From contig CM028327.1 in NCBI GenBank assembly GCA_016647705.1, positions 11,854,365 to 11,918,364 on the forward strand: DNA of 64,000 nt. Direction: 5' to 3'. The notes under the pieces are model-generated. The model was not told the origin of the DNA and made no database searches. It saw nothing but the letters and a program-made list of their open reading frames with translations. Shown here piece by piece: positions 24,354 to 36,045 of the stretch (position 1 is the first letter of the stretch; every line of letters starts with the position of its first letter). Both the position numbers and the translations under genes were made by a program. This DNA comes from Eucommia ulmoides. Its lineage: Eukaryota > Streptophyta > Magnoliopsida > Garryales > Eucommiaceae.

Positions 24354-24940
24354 ATTATGTATAACGCATAGTATCAGTCAGCTACAGGATTGGCTAGCAT
24401 ATTAGGCATATCTAGGTTTGAAACCTTGGAAGGCTGTAAAGTCTATTCTGATAGACTTCTGATGGACAAAGGATAAATTTCTAGTTTTTAGAGGAGGAGA
24501 ACTAAGAATTGACGATTACAGTAATTTGGATTTTCAATTCAATGTAGATGACCGAAAGTTAACTTTAGGATATGTATTTATCCAGAATTATGGGGTCGTC
24601 AGTTGTAGGATATGTAAGCAAACTACAATTTTAGATTCAACTACCGAGGTGGAGTACATTTTCACATTAGATGTAGTTAAGGAGAGTGTCTGAAATAATA
24701 AGCTCATCACTGAACTTGGCGTGGTTCCTAGAATTAAGTCACCGATAGTTTTGTATTATGACAATAATGGGAATATAGCTCAATCCAAGGAACCCAAATA
24801 TATTCAAAAATCCAAACACATAAAGTAGCTTCCATTCGATCCGAGAGATCGTGCGAAAAAATTATATAACATCAAAAATGTAGACACAACGGATAATATA
24901 ATAGATCCACCCACTAAGGTGCTAACCTCATAAATCGGCA
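24354..24940 (+). pseudogene. Copia A RNase H fragment
   Basis: Readable stretches include 'LGYVFIQNYGVVS', 'STTEVEYIF', 'YYDNNGNIAQSKEPKY' and 'KSKHIK', in the order of the copia RNase H domain (GYVFxxxGGAVSW, STTEAEYxA, CDNxGAIAQAKEPRxHxxxKHI). It ends with 'NVDTTDNIIDPPTKVL', matching the copia tail 'VxTxxNxADPLTK'. The first acidic residue of CDN is kept, but stops interrupt the frame. It starts directly after the GCTAT duplication of the LARD. Confidence 0.8.
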
Positions 24941-25430
24941 TCTAGATAAGATAGGTGTTAGATACCGTACTGACAGGTTATAGTCATAGTAGGATATAGT
25001 TGGAGATCATACTTATAGTCAATCAAGTTTATTCATTTTAGTGGTTTTTTTTTTTTTTTTTTTTTCCTTCCCTGTAAATTTTCAATCTCAGTTATTTAGT
25101 AATAAACACATTTTTTGGTATTATAGCTCATTATATTTTATTGAATTATATAACTTGGAAATTTAGTTGAAAATGTCTTATCTTTTAACCGTTATTAAAA
25201 GACTGATATCATTGACATTTTTGTAGTTAATATCCTAAATGTTCCTAATCGTACAAAATTATCAAATTGGTACTTAACGGTTTAGTTAGACAAACTTGTG
25301 GGACATTTTTACTTTGAGAATGTTGAACCTATAAACTATTAGTGTGAGATAATAGGACAACATAAGTGGATTTACTAAGTTGTCGTTAAGGCCTAAATAT
25401 GATCATCCTTTATGTTGGCCCGAAGATCTA
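24941..25430 (+). other. Probable 3' LTR region of copia A
   Basis: Noncoding AT-rich sequence with a T-run at 25047-25066, directly after the copia A RNase H tail. By position it should hold the element's 3' LTR, but no partner LTR was recognised upstream, so its limits are unknown. Confidence 0.35.
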
Positions 25431-27240
25431 CCTACGACGGGGGTGAATTAGGTAGTCAAAATTTAACAAATAACTTCAATTTCCCTAACCAAATATTATC
25501 TTGTTACGAAGTGGAAACTTTTATTACTAGATGCCCAACCAAATAGATAGAGGATTGAGAAATTAACACGCAAATTTATAGTGGTTTGACAACTATTCTT
25601 GCTTATATCCACTCCCCTAAGATCCCGTAAGGAATTCACAATCCACTACACTTGATCTCTTTCCCAAGTAGGAATTAAAACCTTTAGAACAATTCTTTTC
25701 CCAAGCTGAAGGTAAACCTAATTCTTTTCTCAAGCTCAGAATCAAACCTTAACAATTATCTTTTTTCCAGGCTCAGGATTAACCTTTATCCCTGATTAGG
25801 CAACGTTCCTTTATCCTAATCAAACACTCTCACTAAGCTAGCTACATTTAGGTCTAAGCTACAATCTTACAGAGATACAAAATATTATTTGTTTATTTTC
25901 ACAAGAGCTTCTACCACCTCAATTCAAAATACATGATCTATTAATGGCCCAAATACTAGTGAATGAAATTTGTGAGAAACTAAATCTGAATATTAGCATA
26001 TTAAGCACAAATATTTTTTTATTTAAAAAAAAAAATCGTTTTAAAAGATTTTTAATATGTTCAATAAAAAAAAAATGATTTTTGAATAAAAAATACGAGA
26101 AGCTCAAAAATTTAGACCTGAATCATGTAAAGCACAATAATTTTGAGCAAGTAAGGAAGAACGATCTCACTAGGATTTTCTCAAGAAAAATATAAGCAAA
26201 ATCAAACCCAAATTTCGCAATAATAACCCTTTCTTTAATCAAGGATCTTTCAAAAACTTTTCTCTCAAAAATATTTTTGAAAAAAAAAAAAGCTCTCTCT
26301 TTTTGAAATCTAAAATCGTTTGTATTCTCGATGATTTCAAACTAGAAATCCGTAGGTCCGTATAAAAGAATTCCAAACAATGACTATAACCGCTATATTT
26401 CAAAAGTTATATCCCATAAAATCCATATATAAGATAGACTTAAAACATCTAGTTTTAGCCGAGAATAACACTATTAAAACTCTCAATTTAGTTCTAAAAA
26501 TATTTTGATTTAAAACCAATAAGGATAAAAAGAAGTTTTCCCGGTATAAATCACAAAATCAAAGAATGTGTGGATTAAGTAATAAGATCTTCAAAAATAT
26601 GATATATATATATATATATATATATTTGAAAAACAATTCAAACCCATTAAAATAAGATTTTCCAACAATCAAAATCTTAACAAATGGACAGAAGATCTTT
26701 GAAAAGAGTTATGGTCAAAACTGAAAAAAGAACGAGTTGGTCGACCAACTTATAGATCAATTGACCAGTTGGACTCCAACATCTATATTTCTAGCCGTTG
26801 CAACATATATCAGTCGACCAGCCAGTCGACCAAATTAGACTCTAATTCAACGATTCAACCATTTAATCGATCGAATAGCCTAAAACTTAGATTGTGAATC
26901 AACTATTCACCCATTCAGTCAATCGAATTACCTAAAACCCCATTTTAGGATATCTTTATTCAATCGGTCGATTGTTTGATAGGCCAATCGACCGTTTAGG
27001 CTATTTTTCACATTTTTCACAATTTTCAAACAATGATCGAATATTTAGGAAAACATTTTTCTTCATATAAATTTATTAATGATGGCCATTTAAAAAAAAA
27101 TATTTCATGGGTCATGCGTGACCCTAATCGGGTTTCATTAAGACTTTAAGAAGAATTGAATTGTTTTACCCAACAATACAAAAAATTATTCTTATCCAAA
27201 ACGTATTTAATTTCTTTATTGCAACCATCTCGATCTGTTA
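25431..27240. repeat. Dispersed repeat X, copy 1
   Basis: No gene. It shares ordered motifs with 27241-27761 and 30796-32700: 'GGGGGTGAATTAGG' or similar near the start, 'AATCCACTA', several 'CTTTTCTCAGGCTCAG' variants, 'GATTAGGCAACG' or 'GATTAGACACCGTCC', then a section dense in GTCGACCA motifs (26735-27000). It is probably an LTR or noncoding part of an old retroelement. Confidence 0.55.
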
Positions 27241-27761
27241 GACCAAACTTCTACACAAGAGGGGATGGTGAATTCGGTAGTTATAAAAATTTAAACAATT
27301 AAATCTTTAAATACACAAGTTATCGATTTTCCTATTTTATTATTATCTTGTAATACAGGAGAAACATATTTAATTAAATGCATACCCAAACAACAAAACT
27401 ATAAAAATCAGCACACAACGATTTATCCTAGTTCGATAAGCTACTTTTACCTACGTCTAGTCCCCCGAGCTCCAAAGGATTTTTGTAATCCACTAATTTC
27501 CTGATTCTTTTCTCAGGTAAAAACCAAACCCTTACAATTTTTTTCATAAATTCAAAATTAACCTAATTCTTTTCATAGGCTCAGAATCAAACCTTTACAC
27601 TTACACTTTTCCTTTTTTACAGGCTTAAAAAGAATCTTATCTTTTTTTCAGACTAAAGACTAACCTAATTTTATCACATGAAGAATTAAAACCTAATCCA
27701 TTTAAAAGACTAAAGATTAACCCTAATGTCCCTAGCTACGATGATTAGACACCGTCCCAAA
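27241..27761. repeat. Dispersed repeat X, copy 2 (left part)
   Basis: It repeats the beginning of 25431-27240 ('CACAAGAGGGGATGGTGAAT', then repeated 'CACAGGCTCAGAATCAAACC'-like blocks) and stops after GATTAGACACCGTCCC, where the gypsy-like element begins. The last 170 bp reappear at about 30800-30995 beyond that element, so the flanks overlap. Confidence 0.55.
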
Positions 27762-28922
27762 TATAATATCTCAAAAATTTATATTTTAAAAATATTATTT
27801 TATATAAGTTCAATATTTTGGGGTTGTTTTGTATATTATGAAAATTTGAGATATAGATGAATATTTGATATTTTTTGGATTATTTTGTATATTATGAAAA
27901 ATTATGATATAAATATATATTTGATAATTTTTGGGATATAAGTGTAACTTTAGGATTTGACAATAATATTATATAAATTGTAGAGGTGTCAATGTAATTT
28001 TTTTAAAAGTTATATTAAGATAACTTTTGTGTTGGAATGATTTGAGGCATGCATTATCTCATTTCACTAAAAGAGGACATGCAATATATATACACACATG
28101 TAATATGCAGAAGAAAGATAAGTGTTAATAAATGGGTCCCACTTGTTTGGATATATGTACACTTGTTTTTATATATGTGTGTGTTGTCTTGGTATGGTGA
28201 AAGGTGAAAGGATCAAATGAAACAAAGAGGATAAGAAAAAGAAAAAAAAAACAGAGAAAAAGAAAAAGAAAGAAAAAAAAATATAATGATAAATTAGTGG
28301 TGGGTCCCATTAATTATTTATGTAAATATGTGTTTCTGTTGAGAATTGAACCAAAAAAAAAGAAATGCAAAGGGAGTTCGGCAGTGGAAAAAAATACAGA
28401 AAATTAATAGGAATGAGAAGATGAGTAGAAGAAAATAGTTTTCTTTTATCAAATTCATATAGAATTTCTAACTCTTTTTATATATTTAATTAATCTCTCT
28501 ATTGTGTGATTTATGTTATTATTGTTGTTGAATTATAACTGTTAATTTCCACGAAATAATTATAAATATGTGAAAACTATATGTTATACATGTCTATGTG
28601 TTTATTTGTTGCGTTGATTGGATACATGTATTGAAGGGGTTGAAATTCTACTGAACTTTAACTCACAACCCCACAATAATTGTTGCAAGGTCAATGAAAA
28701 TAGAGCTGCGCCTGAAATTTTAATTAGATTTGGATTACATTTTGTAATATTTTTATTTATTGTTATTGTTGTAAAATTGACTCGAGTAATTGATAAATAT
28801 AATTGTCGACATAGTTTGTAAAATTTCTCAGATTTTTATAAAATAGAATATTAGTTATTTAGTTTTAGTATTAATTCTCTTTAAGGAGAAACTGAGTGAT
28901 GGCCTAGGAAACCAGGTCGTCA
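27762..28922 (+). repeat. 5' LTR of gypsy-like element
   Basis: Its first 200 bases match 30247-30458 with scattered changes. It ends GGTCGTCA four to five bases before the primer site. The middle has an A/G-rich tract (28200-28285) that opens a lysine-rich spurious ORF. Confidence 0.75.
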
Positions 28923-28926
28923 TAAA

Positions 28927-28943
28927 TGGTATCAGAGCGTAGG
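28927..28943 (+). other. Primer binding site (tRNA-iMet type)
   Basis: TGGTATCAGAGCGTAGG is the classic plant LTR-element primer site, a few bases after the 5' LTR. Confidence 0.85.
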
Positions 28944-29125
28944 TTACAACTACCCTAAACTTGGGTTATGGTACCCCGTTACTCATAATAAATTAAAAAA
29001 TATTTAAAAATAATAATTTTAGTATAATTTATTAATTTTGCTTATTATTTATTAAAAGTTATATATTTACGTTAATCCTTACTTTGAGCCTAAATGACAT
29101 TTTAGAAATTCAAGTGGGGATTTTA

Positions 29126-29174
<49 letters not shown>

Positions 29175-29216
29175 ACGTAAGTATTCAACTCATTATGTTA
29201 CACGAATATTGAACTT

Positions 29217-29471
29217 TTGAGACATATTTATGTGTTTCGAGACGTATTTATGTGGTTGAAACGTATTTATTTGTTCGAGATATATTTATGTGTTTTGGGA
29301 CGTATTTATGCGGTTGAGACGTATTTATGTGTTTCGAGACTTATTTATGTGGTTGAGATGTATTTACGTGTTTTGGGACGTATTTATGTGATTGAAACGT
29401 ATTTATGTGTTTTGGAGTGTATTTATGTGGTTGAGACGTATATATGTGTTTTGAGACGTATTTATGTGATG
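29217..29471. repeat. Dimeric minisatellite, about 38-bp period
   Basis: Alternating subunits, GACGTATTTATGTGGTTGA and GACGTATTTATGTGTTTTG, repeat about seven times with substitutions. The array keeps a 93-codon ORF open, but only as repeats of 'RIYVVETYLCVL'. It lies in the interior of the gypsy-like element. Confidence 0.9.
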
Positions 29472-30246
29472 AAAATTAGATCTATTACTTTGGATTAACA
29501 ATAACTATATTTTTGCTTATTTTAAAAAAATCATTATTTAAAATTTGGGTTGTGTTGTGATTTTATGGAAAAGTTTACAATATTATAAAATTAAATTGTG
29601 ATTTAAGAAGAAATAATATTGTGCATATTGGATTTGATGATTTTGGTCTCATAGAACAGTCCATAAGAAATATGAGTTATCTATTGATTATGATATTGGT
29701 TGTGAGTATGTTGGTTGTGAGTATATTGGTTATGAATGTTGGATGGAATTAATCAATGTTGGTTATAAGATATGGCAGTGGACTTGAAATGTCATGCCAA
29801 GTAAGAAAAATTATTAAGGTCGTGAACCTGTTGGCATTGAGATAGAACTAATCTAAGGGAGATTACCCTGATATTTTAAAAATATATTTGTTGGATATAT
29901 ATATATATATACATATATATTTATTGTTATTTTTATCAGAATGCACAACAGAAATATTTAGAAATATAAGATTCTCTGACAATTTGTAATTTGTGTTAGG
30001 AGTTATCGACTAAAGTGCACTATATTGTTGGTGTTGTTGGATACAGTATGGGTCACTGCAAATGCAGGAATGACAAAGTATAATATGGATTTTGTGAGAT
30101 GTGGATTATCGATGATTCTCGGTTATGGGACCCTACATGGAGAACAATTGTTCTAGAATCGAGTGTGACTAACATGACTATGCGATTCTGAATTATTCGT
30201 TTTCAAACGAAATTTCGAAGACAAAATTTATTTAAGGGTGCTAGAT

Positions 30247-30458
30247 TGTAATACCTCGAAAATTTATGTTTTGAAAATATTATTTTATACAAGTTTAATA
30301 TTTTTGGGGTTGTTTTGTATATTATGAAACTTTGAGGGATAGATGAATATTTGATAGTTTTTGGATTATTTTGTATATTATGAAAATTTATAGTATAAAT
30401 ATATATTTGATAACTTTGGGGTATAAGTGTAACTTTAGGGTTTAACAATAATATTATA
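30247..30458 (+). repeat. Truncated 3' LTR of gypsy-like element
   Basis: It aligns to the first 210 bp of 27762-28922 and stops at 'AACAATAATATTATA', where the next bases no longer match. Confidence 0.75.
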
Positions 30459-30795
30459 GGGAAAAGTAAATTTTAAACCCTCTAACTATTAACACGTTTC
30501 AAAGTAGTCTTTCTAAGTTTGCGCATTTCATTTTAAACCTTCTATGCATCAACACTTTTTTAAATGGTCTTTCTGTAAAAAAATTCGTCCAAAATAAAAG
30601 AATGAAGGGACAAAATAGTAATTTTATATTTTTTGAATTTTTTAATAATTTTTTTCATTTTTCTCTCTCTCTCTTCTTCCTTCCCTTCATCTCTCCCTCC
30701 CCACTGGATAGCACCCCCTGTTATAGGGGTGCTTCACCCCCGTAACAGGGGGGCCTGTTGCAGGGGGTGTTTCACCCCCTGTTATGGGGGGTAAA
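30459..30795. other. Unassigned insert with GC-rich palindromes
   Basis: It starts 'GGGAAAAGTAAATTTTAAAC' and continues with a CT-rich tract (30660-30700). It then has several inverted CACCCCCTGTTATAGGGGTG-like blocks (30712-30795). No gene. It separates the truncated LTR from repeat X and may be a DNA element or filler at a deletion junction. Confidence 0.45.
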
Positions 30796-32713
30796 ACAAC
30801 CTTTGTAACAAGCTTAGGAATAATCTTATATTTTTCTCAGGCTTAAGACAGACTTAATTCTACTACAGGAAGAATCAAAACCTAATCCTTTCAAAAGACT
30901 AAAAATTAAACCTAATTTTTTTCACAGGTTAAAGATCAAACCCTAATTTTTTTCACAAGTTAAAGACAAATCCTAACTGCCCTGATTAGACACCGTCCCT
31001 AATCTTGCAAATAAAAAAAATTCACTAGTTTCTTCCCACAAAAGCTTTTATCACCTCAAAATAAATATGCTCAATTAATGTCCCGAAAACTATGTAAGAA
31101 AACAAATATAAGTTTACTAATTAAAACACAAATAATATTTAATCTAATTTCACAAATGAAAAATCATTTTATAAGATTTTCAAGATATTAAATTTGAAAA
31201 AATGACTTTTCTAAAACAAATATTCCAAGTAATCAATTAGATAATCTCAGAAAAGTACTTAAATTAACTTGGAAATATCTCACTGAGATTTCTCAAAAAT
31301 AGATAAGATAACTGAGTGTAGAACAAAACCAGTGATGAAAGTGTTTGCACGCTCCGATCAAAAACTCTTTCAAAATAATTCTCTTAGAAAATCTCAGCAA
31401 AATCTCACTCTCTTTTTAAGCGAAAGTTGATTGTTCTTGATTCATTAAAGTTGAAAACGCGAATCTCTATAAGTAGAATTTAAACTAGGCCTATAATGAC
31501 TAGTTTTCAGAAGATAAGACTTAAAATGTCATGAAGACCCCATATATCATATACTGACAAAGTAATTATATTTTATTTAAAAATACTCTTAGAAAAACGC
31601 TATTTGGTCCCAAAAACTTTTTAGATTTAAAACACTTAAAGATAAGAAGTAGTTTTACAAATTCAATTCAAATAATCAATTAATATATGGACTAAATTGA
31701 TAGGATTTTAATGATATATGATATATAATTGTAATGTACTCAAATCCCTAAAATATTTCACTTTCAATGTTCAAAACCATAGGTAAAAGATCTCGCGAAA
31801 TGAAACAACCAATATTGCCTATTCACCTTCTGTTGGTCGACCAGTAATTTGTCAGTTACCCTTGCAATGGTTAGCTTTTTTACCGTTGCTCCAATATCTA
31901 TCGATCAATCAACCCTTATGGTCGGTTGACGTATTCAGTCAATGAACTACTCCTATTCTAACTCTTTTCAAGCCACTATTTTCGATAAGCATCTGACCCA
32001 TTTCGTCGTTTGACTAAATTGGTCAGTAGGCTTCTTTTTTAACTCTTTTAAGTTATTTTTTCGTTAGTTGATCGACCCGTTTTGTCGGTTGACTGAATTG
32101 ACCAGAAACTTTATCATTTTATGTGTGAAAAATATTTTCTCAATTCAACATTTTATCAAAAACATTTTTATGATTTTAACACTTCATAAATTATATTAGA
32201 ATCTTGAATTTATCACTTCTGACGACAACACACATAAGATTACTCATTTAAAGTATTGTGCATCATCCTAATTCGGTTTACATTAAGAGCATAAAAGTGA
32301 TGAGTTATTTTTACCTAAGAATTTTCAATATCTTCAATGCTCTAAAAATCTTCAATGTCTTCACTTTGCACATGTCTTGAATCTCTTCATAACATCTTCG
32401 TCTTGTAAATCTTCAATGATTAATTATTTTTTTTGTTAATTCTTTTTCTCATTTAAACATATGGAACTTCTATTCTAAAATCACTTAATAAATTCATTAG
32501 TTTCATAAAATATCAACGTTTAATTATTCATCAAAACATTAGGTTCAACACGATCTTTGTCATTCATTCTCATAAAATCAATCTTTTTATCATTCAAGTA
32601 TCGGAACTAAAATCTAAAATGCTCAATAAACTCATTAGTTCCTTAAAACACCTGAGTTAATTCATTGGTTCATCAAAGTATCCAGGGTCAACAAAAACTT
32701 TTATGCCCAAATC
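30796..32713. repeat. Dispersed repeat X, copy 2 (right part)
   Basis: It resumes repeat X from within its 'CTCAGGCTTAAGAC' section, passes the same GATTAGACACCGTCC point again and carries the GTCGACCA-motif section at 31840-32105. No gene seen. Confidence 0.5.
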
Positions 32714-33240
32714 ATCATGAGCTCCGAATCTCAATGGCACGACAGTATTAATGGTATGGGTACGATGGCTATGTCCACTTTTCCACTTCAAGCGCATCAG
32801 ACAATGGAGTAGACCACCATGATTATGGGTCATGGTATCACGCGAAGAGAGGTCTATCTTCTCTTAGAAACCACCATCACCTGGAACCCTAATTTATTTT
32901 CTAGACTAACCTCTGAGAATACTTTGCACCTCACTACTCATCATCCTTTTTCTCATGAGAAATTAGCCTTTAATCCTATCAATCTGAGGCCAACTATGGG
33001 TGATTCAAAAAACTTCCTCCTTGCAACGAACCCATTTTCCTTGTTCTTATAATAGACGGAGGAGGTGGTTCACAAGGTTTAAGTACTCCTGATTTTGGAG
33101 ACCGTAAAAGTTGGTGTTTGGTTAATAGAAATGGGTTATTCCCAACCATTGTTCCTAGAAATTTTTGTGGAGCCAACCAAGGGATGGGTGGAAAACAAAA
33201 AGAGGCGGAAGTTACTCCTAGTACTTAAGGAATTTGAATC
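32714..33240 (+). pseudogene. LINE ORF1 remnant
   Basis: Broken frames read 'MSSESQWHD' at the start and 'FRNFCGANQGMGGKQKE' before the endonuclease. They lie directly upstream of it, where plant LINE ORF1 (nucleic-acid binding) would be. No zinc knuckle is visible. The assignment rests on position. Confidence 0.4.
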
Positions 33241-33269
33241 GTTCCCCAACTTCTCCAGTAAACGTTCAA

Positions 33270-33440
33270 TGAAGATCATCACTTGGAATTTTAAGGGAGC
33301 TTGAAATGATAATTTTAGAAATTTGTTCAAAGATATTAACAAAATGCATAGATTGGATTTGTTTATCCTACTAGAAATGAAGGTTGAGTTAAATGTCATG
33401 GATAATTTCTTTAATGACTTGGGGCGTCCTCATATTTTGA
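33270..33440 (+). pseudogene. LINE endonuclease N-terminal fragment
   Basis: 'MKIITWNFKGA' followed by a stop and 'NLFKDINKMHRLDLFILLEMKV' matches the start of the APE-type endonuclease of plant LINEs (MKxxxWNxRGL, then the region ending in LxETK). The catalytic glutamate of LxETK is kept as 'LLEMK'. Everything after 'MDNFFNDLG' is missing. Confidence 0.75.
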
Positions 33441-33559
33441 CCCGTATTGTATGGCTGGTGAATTTCTAATGCCTTGGATACCTAAACGAATCTCGGTTTA
33501 TCAACTAGATATTAGAAACCAATCGCTAGTAGGAATTGATCCATGCCTAATTCCAATAA

Positions 33560-34570
33560 CAAAGATCTTATTTCCCTAATCCCCGAAGTTGATAATCCTA
33601 AAACATTTATCAATTTAGACCTATAAGCCTATGTAACACCACTTACAAATTGGTCAATAAAATTCTAGTAGCTTGTCCCAAACCCCTTCTGAATGACTTA
33701 ATTTGCCCTAAATAGAGTAGTTTCATCCCTGGGAGAATGACAACAGATAATATAATTACAACTCCCATAAGATATACATTTGCTTAGAAGGAAACATATT
33801 AAAAAATTAGGGATGATTGTCAAAATTGACTGGGACTTTCTTGAAGATACCCTTTTTTCTTTCAACTTTCCTAGCCCCTAGGTGAATCTGATTATGGGTT
33901 GCGTTAGATTCTCTACTATGTCTATATTGTGGAATAGAGAGGCCATACAGGAATTCAAACCCTCTAGAGGCCTACGGCAAGGGGACCCCTTGTCCCCTTA
34001 CCTTTTTGTCATTTGTATAGAAAAGTTGTCTCATTTGATAATAGAGATGGAGAAAAATGGTTAATGAAAAAGGTATAAAAATAGGAGGAAGAAGCCCCAA
34101 CATTACTCAATTTTGTTTTGTGGACGATCTCATGCTCTTTGCTAAGACTAATGATAATAATATAAACACAATTCTTGAAGTCTTAGGAAAGTTTTCGCAA
34201 ACCTCGGGACATAAAATTAACCTAAAAAATTGTAACTTTTTGTGTCCCCTAATATAAGTAAAATTCAGGCTAGAACTATGAGTAGAAGGTTGGGTATAAA
34301 AGTGACGAAAGACTTGGGTATGCATATGGGGGTTCCGCTTACTCATAGAATAAACTCAAAAAATCACTATAATTGTAACTTGGAAAAAACTCAAAAAAGG
34401 CTTTCGAATTGGAAAGCGAAAATGTTATCCATTGCTGGAATAACTATTCTCATTAAGGCTGTCACTTCAACTATTACCTTTTACATGATGCAAGTCTTTC
34501 CCATCCCCAAAAAATTATGTGATGAACAAGATAAAAATAACAACAGATTTTTATGGGGTGATTCCTAGGA
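33560..34570 (+). pseudogene. LINE reverse transcriptase
   Basis: In order: 'ISLIPEVDNPKTFIN', 'TTYKLVNKIL', 'SSFIPGRMTTDNI', 'SRGLRQGDPLSPYLFVI' (about 33952-34010), the catalytic 'FVDDLMLFA' (about 34117-34146, FVDD for FADD) and 'LSNWKAKMLSIAGITILIK'. Catalytic aspartates are present, but several frameshifts split the domain across two frames. About 330 residues of RT are covered. Confidence 0.85.
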
Positions 34571-35644
34571 AAATAAAAGGTATCATCTTATTAACTCGGA
34601 TAATGTCTATAAAACCAAGGAGGATGGAGGTTTAGGAATTAGAGAAGCTTGGAAAAGTAATAAGGCCTTCCTTACAAAACTTGCATTAAATATCTCATCC
34701 AAAAAAAATTATATGTGGAATAGAATGCTTAGTGTTAAATATAACATTGAAAGAAGCCTTAATACTTGGCGTGCCAAACCTTATAATTCCTACATGTGGA
34801 AAGGATTCCTTAAAATAAAATATATCCTTGACAAAGGGATTAAACGAAGAGCTGGGGATGGGGCGAGTATAAATTTTTGGAATGATTAGTGGTGTGTTAA
34901 CGGTCCTCTTGGAAATAATAATATTCAAAATACCTACGACTCAAAAGTTTCTAACATCATAGATGAAAATGGATAATGGTCTCTAATACCAATTTTCCAT
35001 CTCATGAATGATACACAAAAAAGACTATTTTGGAGAGCGAGCCTCCAAATCCTAATGAAGATGACAAAGCTATTGGGAACCCGGAGAATTCTAGGAAATT
35101 TTCAATAAAATCTACTTATAACTTGATAGACCATAAGGAAGGAAATGGTGTTGCCCATAAATGGTACTGAATTTGGAAGATAAAGCTCCCCCAGAAACTC
35201 ATATATTTTTTATGGCTTACTTTACATTAGGTACTCATTACTATCTAGTTTAGAACCATTACAAATATTAATGCTTCTAATATATGTCAGAGATTCTTTA
35301 GTGGTATCGAAACAGTTGACTGCGCCATGAGAAAATGTTTGAAAGCAGAAAGAATTTAGCATTAGTTTGCGGAGTTTCTCGGCGGCCTTTAGGATTTTAA
35401 CTTGGATTTAGCTCGGTGGATCAAAGAACATCTCCAAGGGAGTACTCTTAACACTTCTAGCTCCTTCTATTTTTCTGCAATCATTTGTGAGATATGGAAG
35501 GATAAAAATAGAGAGGTAATTGAGGGGACTGAATTTGACACTCTCATTATGCTCTTGCAAATAACTCGCTTGAGTAGAGAGTTATTGGAAGCTTTCTATG
35601 CTAAATATCCCCTAAATGGTAATTATGTATCCAAGTTATCTCAC
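34571..35644 (+). pseudogene. LINE region between RT and RNase H
   Basis: It continues in-frame fragments such as 'HLINSDNVYKTKEDGGLGIREAW', the usual 'GGLGxR' segment after plant LINE RT. Then 'INFWNDWWC'-like text and a 'HKWYWIWKIKLPQKLIYFLWL'-like zf-RVT segment (about 35155-35220) with stops. I read these across shifted frames. Confidence 0.65.
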
Positions 35645-36045
35645 TTAGATTTTTCCTGCACAGGATTTTACAAGCTTAACACTGACGTTAATGCTATGGC
35701 CAACCCCGAAAAAAGAGGAATCGGAGGATTGGTTTGTGAGAATTAAGAGTTTGGATTGTGGGATATTAAGGACAACTATCGGTGTGCACAATGCTTGAAG
35801 CAGAACTACAAAGCATCCACACCGAAATTTGCATAGTCTCAGGTAGAGATCTCCCAAGAATTGTGATAGAAACTGACTCCGTGGAGGCAATGTCCTTAAT
35901 CCTATGAGATTGCCCGGAGACACACATCTATGGGTTGAGGATTGCAAGAGGTTTTTGAAGAACTGCAATTATCTTCTTCAGTTTGCAGCAATAGAGAAAA
36001 CAAATGTGTCGACTTCTTGGCTAAGAAAGACGTGAGCGAATGAAT
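35645..36045 (+). pseudogene. LINE C-terminal RNase H
   Basis: 'GFYKLNTDVNAMANPEKRGIGGLV' corresponds to the plant LINE RNase H start 'xxKLNTDGAxxxxxxxAGxGGxxR', with the first catalytic Asp kept. Further on, 'ETDSVEAM' (second acidic position) and 'NRENKCVDFLAKK' (matching 'REANxxADxLAKxG') complete the domain across a frameshift. Confidence 0.75.

Larger units (their letters stand above)
9190..24940 (+). mobile_element. Copia A: old Ty1/copia element split by two LTR elements
   Basis: Four blocks of decayed copia polyprotein occur in the correct order on the plus strand: gag zinc knuckle and protease (9190-9386), protease end and integrase (17348-18120), reverse transcriptase (18640-19462) and RNase H (24354-24940). 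The blocks are separated exactly by two other LTR elements (9387-17347 and 19463-24348). Removing each insertion restores continuity: 'ATGCAGG' runs on to the 'TRRLS' motif that follows the protease, and 'GSLMYA' runs on to the downstream RT/RNase H sequence. The outer LTRs are not defined, so the true ends lie somewhat beyond these coordinates. Every frame carries many stops, so it is inactive. Confidence 0.75.
27762..30458 (+). mobile_element. Gypsy-like element with deleted interior and truncated 3' LTR
   Basis: The 5' LTR (27762-28922, first bases TATAATATCTC for TGTAATACCTC) is followed by TGGTATCAGAGCGTAGG, a near-perfect tRNA-iMet-type primer site. The interior (28923-30246) lacks gag and pol except for a terminal frame ending 'ISKTKFI' before the purine tract AAGGGTGCTAGAT. 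The 3' LTR starts TGTAATACCTCG at 30247 and is cut at about 30458, where it departs from the 5' LTR. About 212 of 1161 LTR bases remain. It is related to the LARD at 9387-17347 by sequence near its 3' LTR. Confidence 0.75.

Noticed and set aside
28204-28407. Lysine-rich ORF as a small protein
   Set aside because: Produced by an A/G-rich tract within an LTR.
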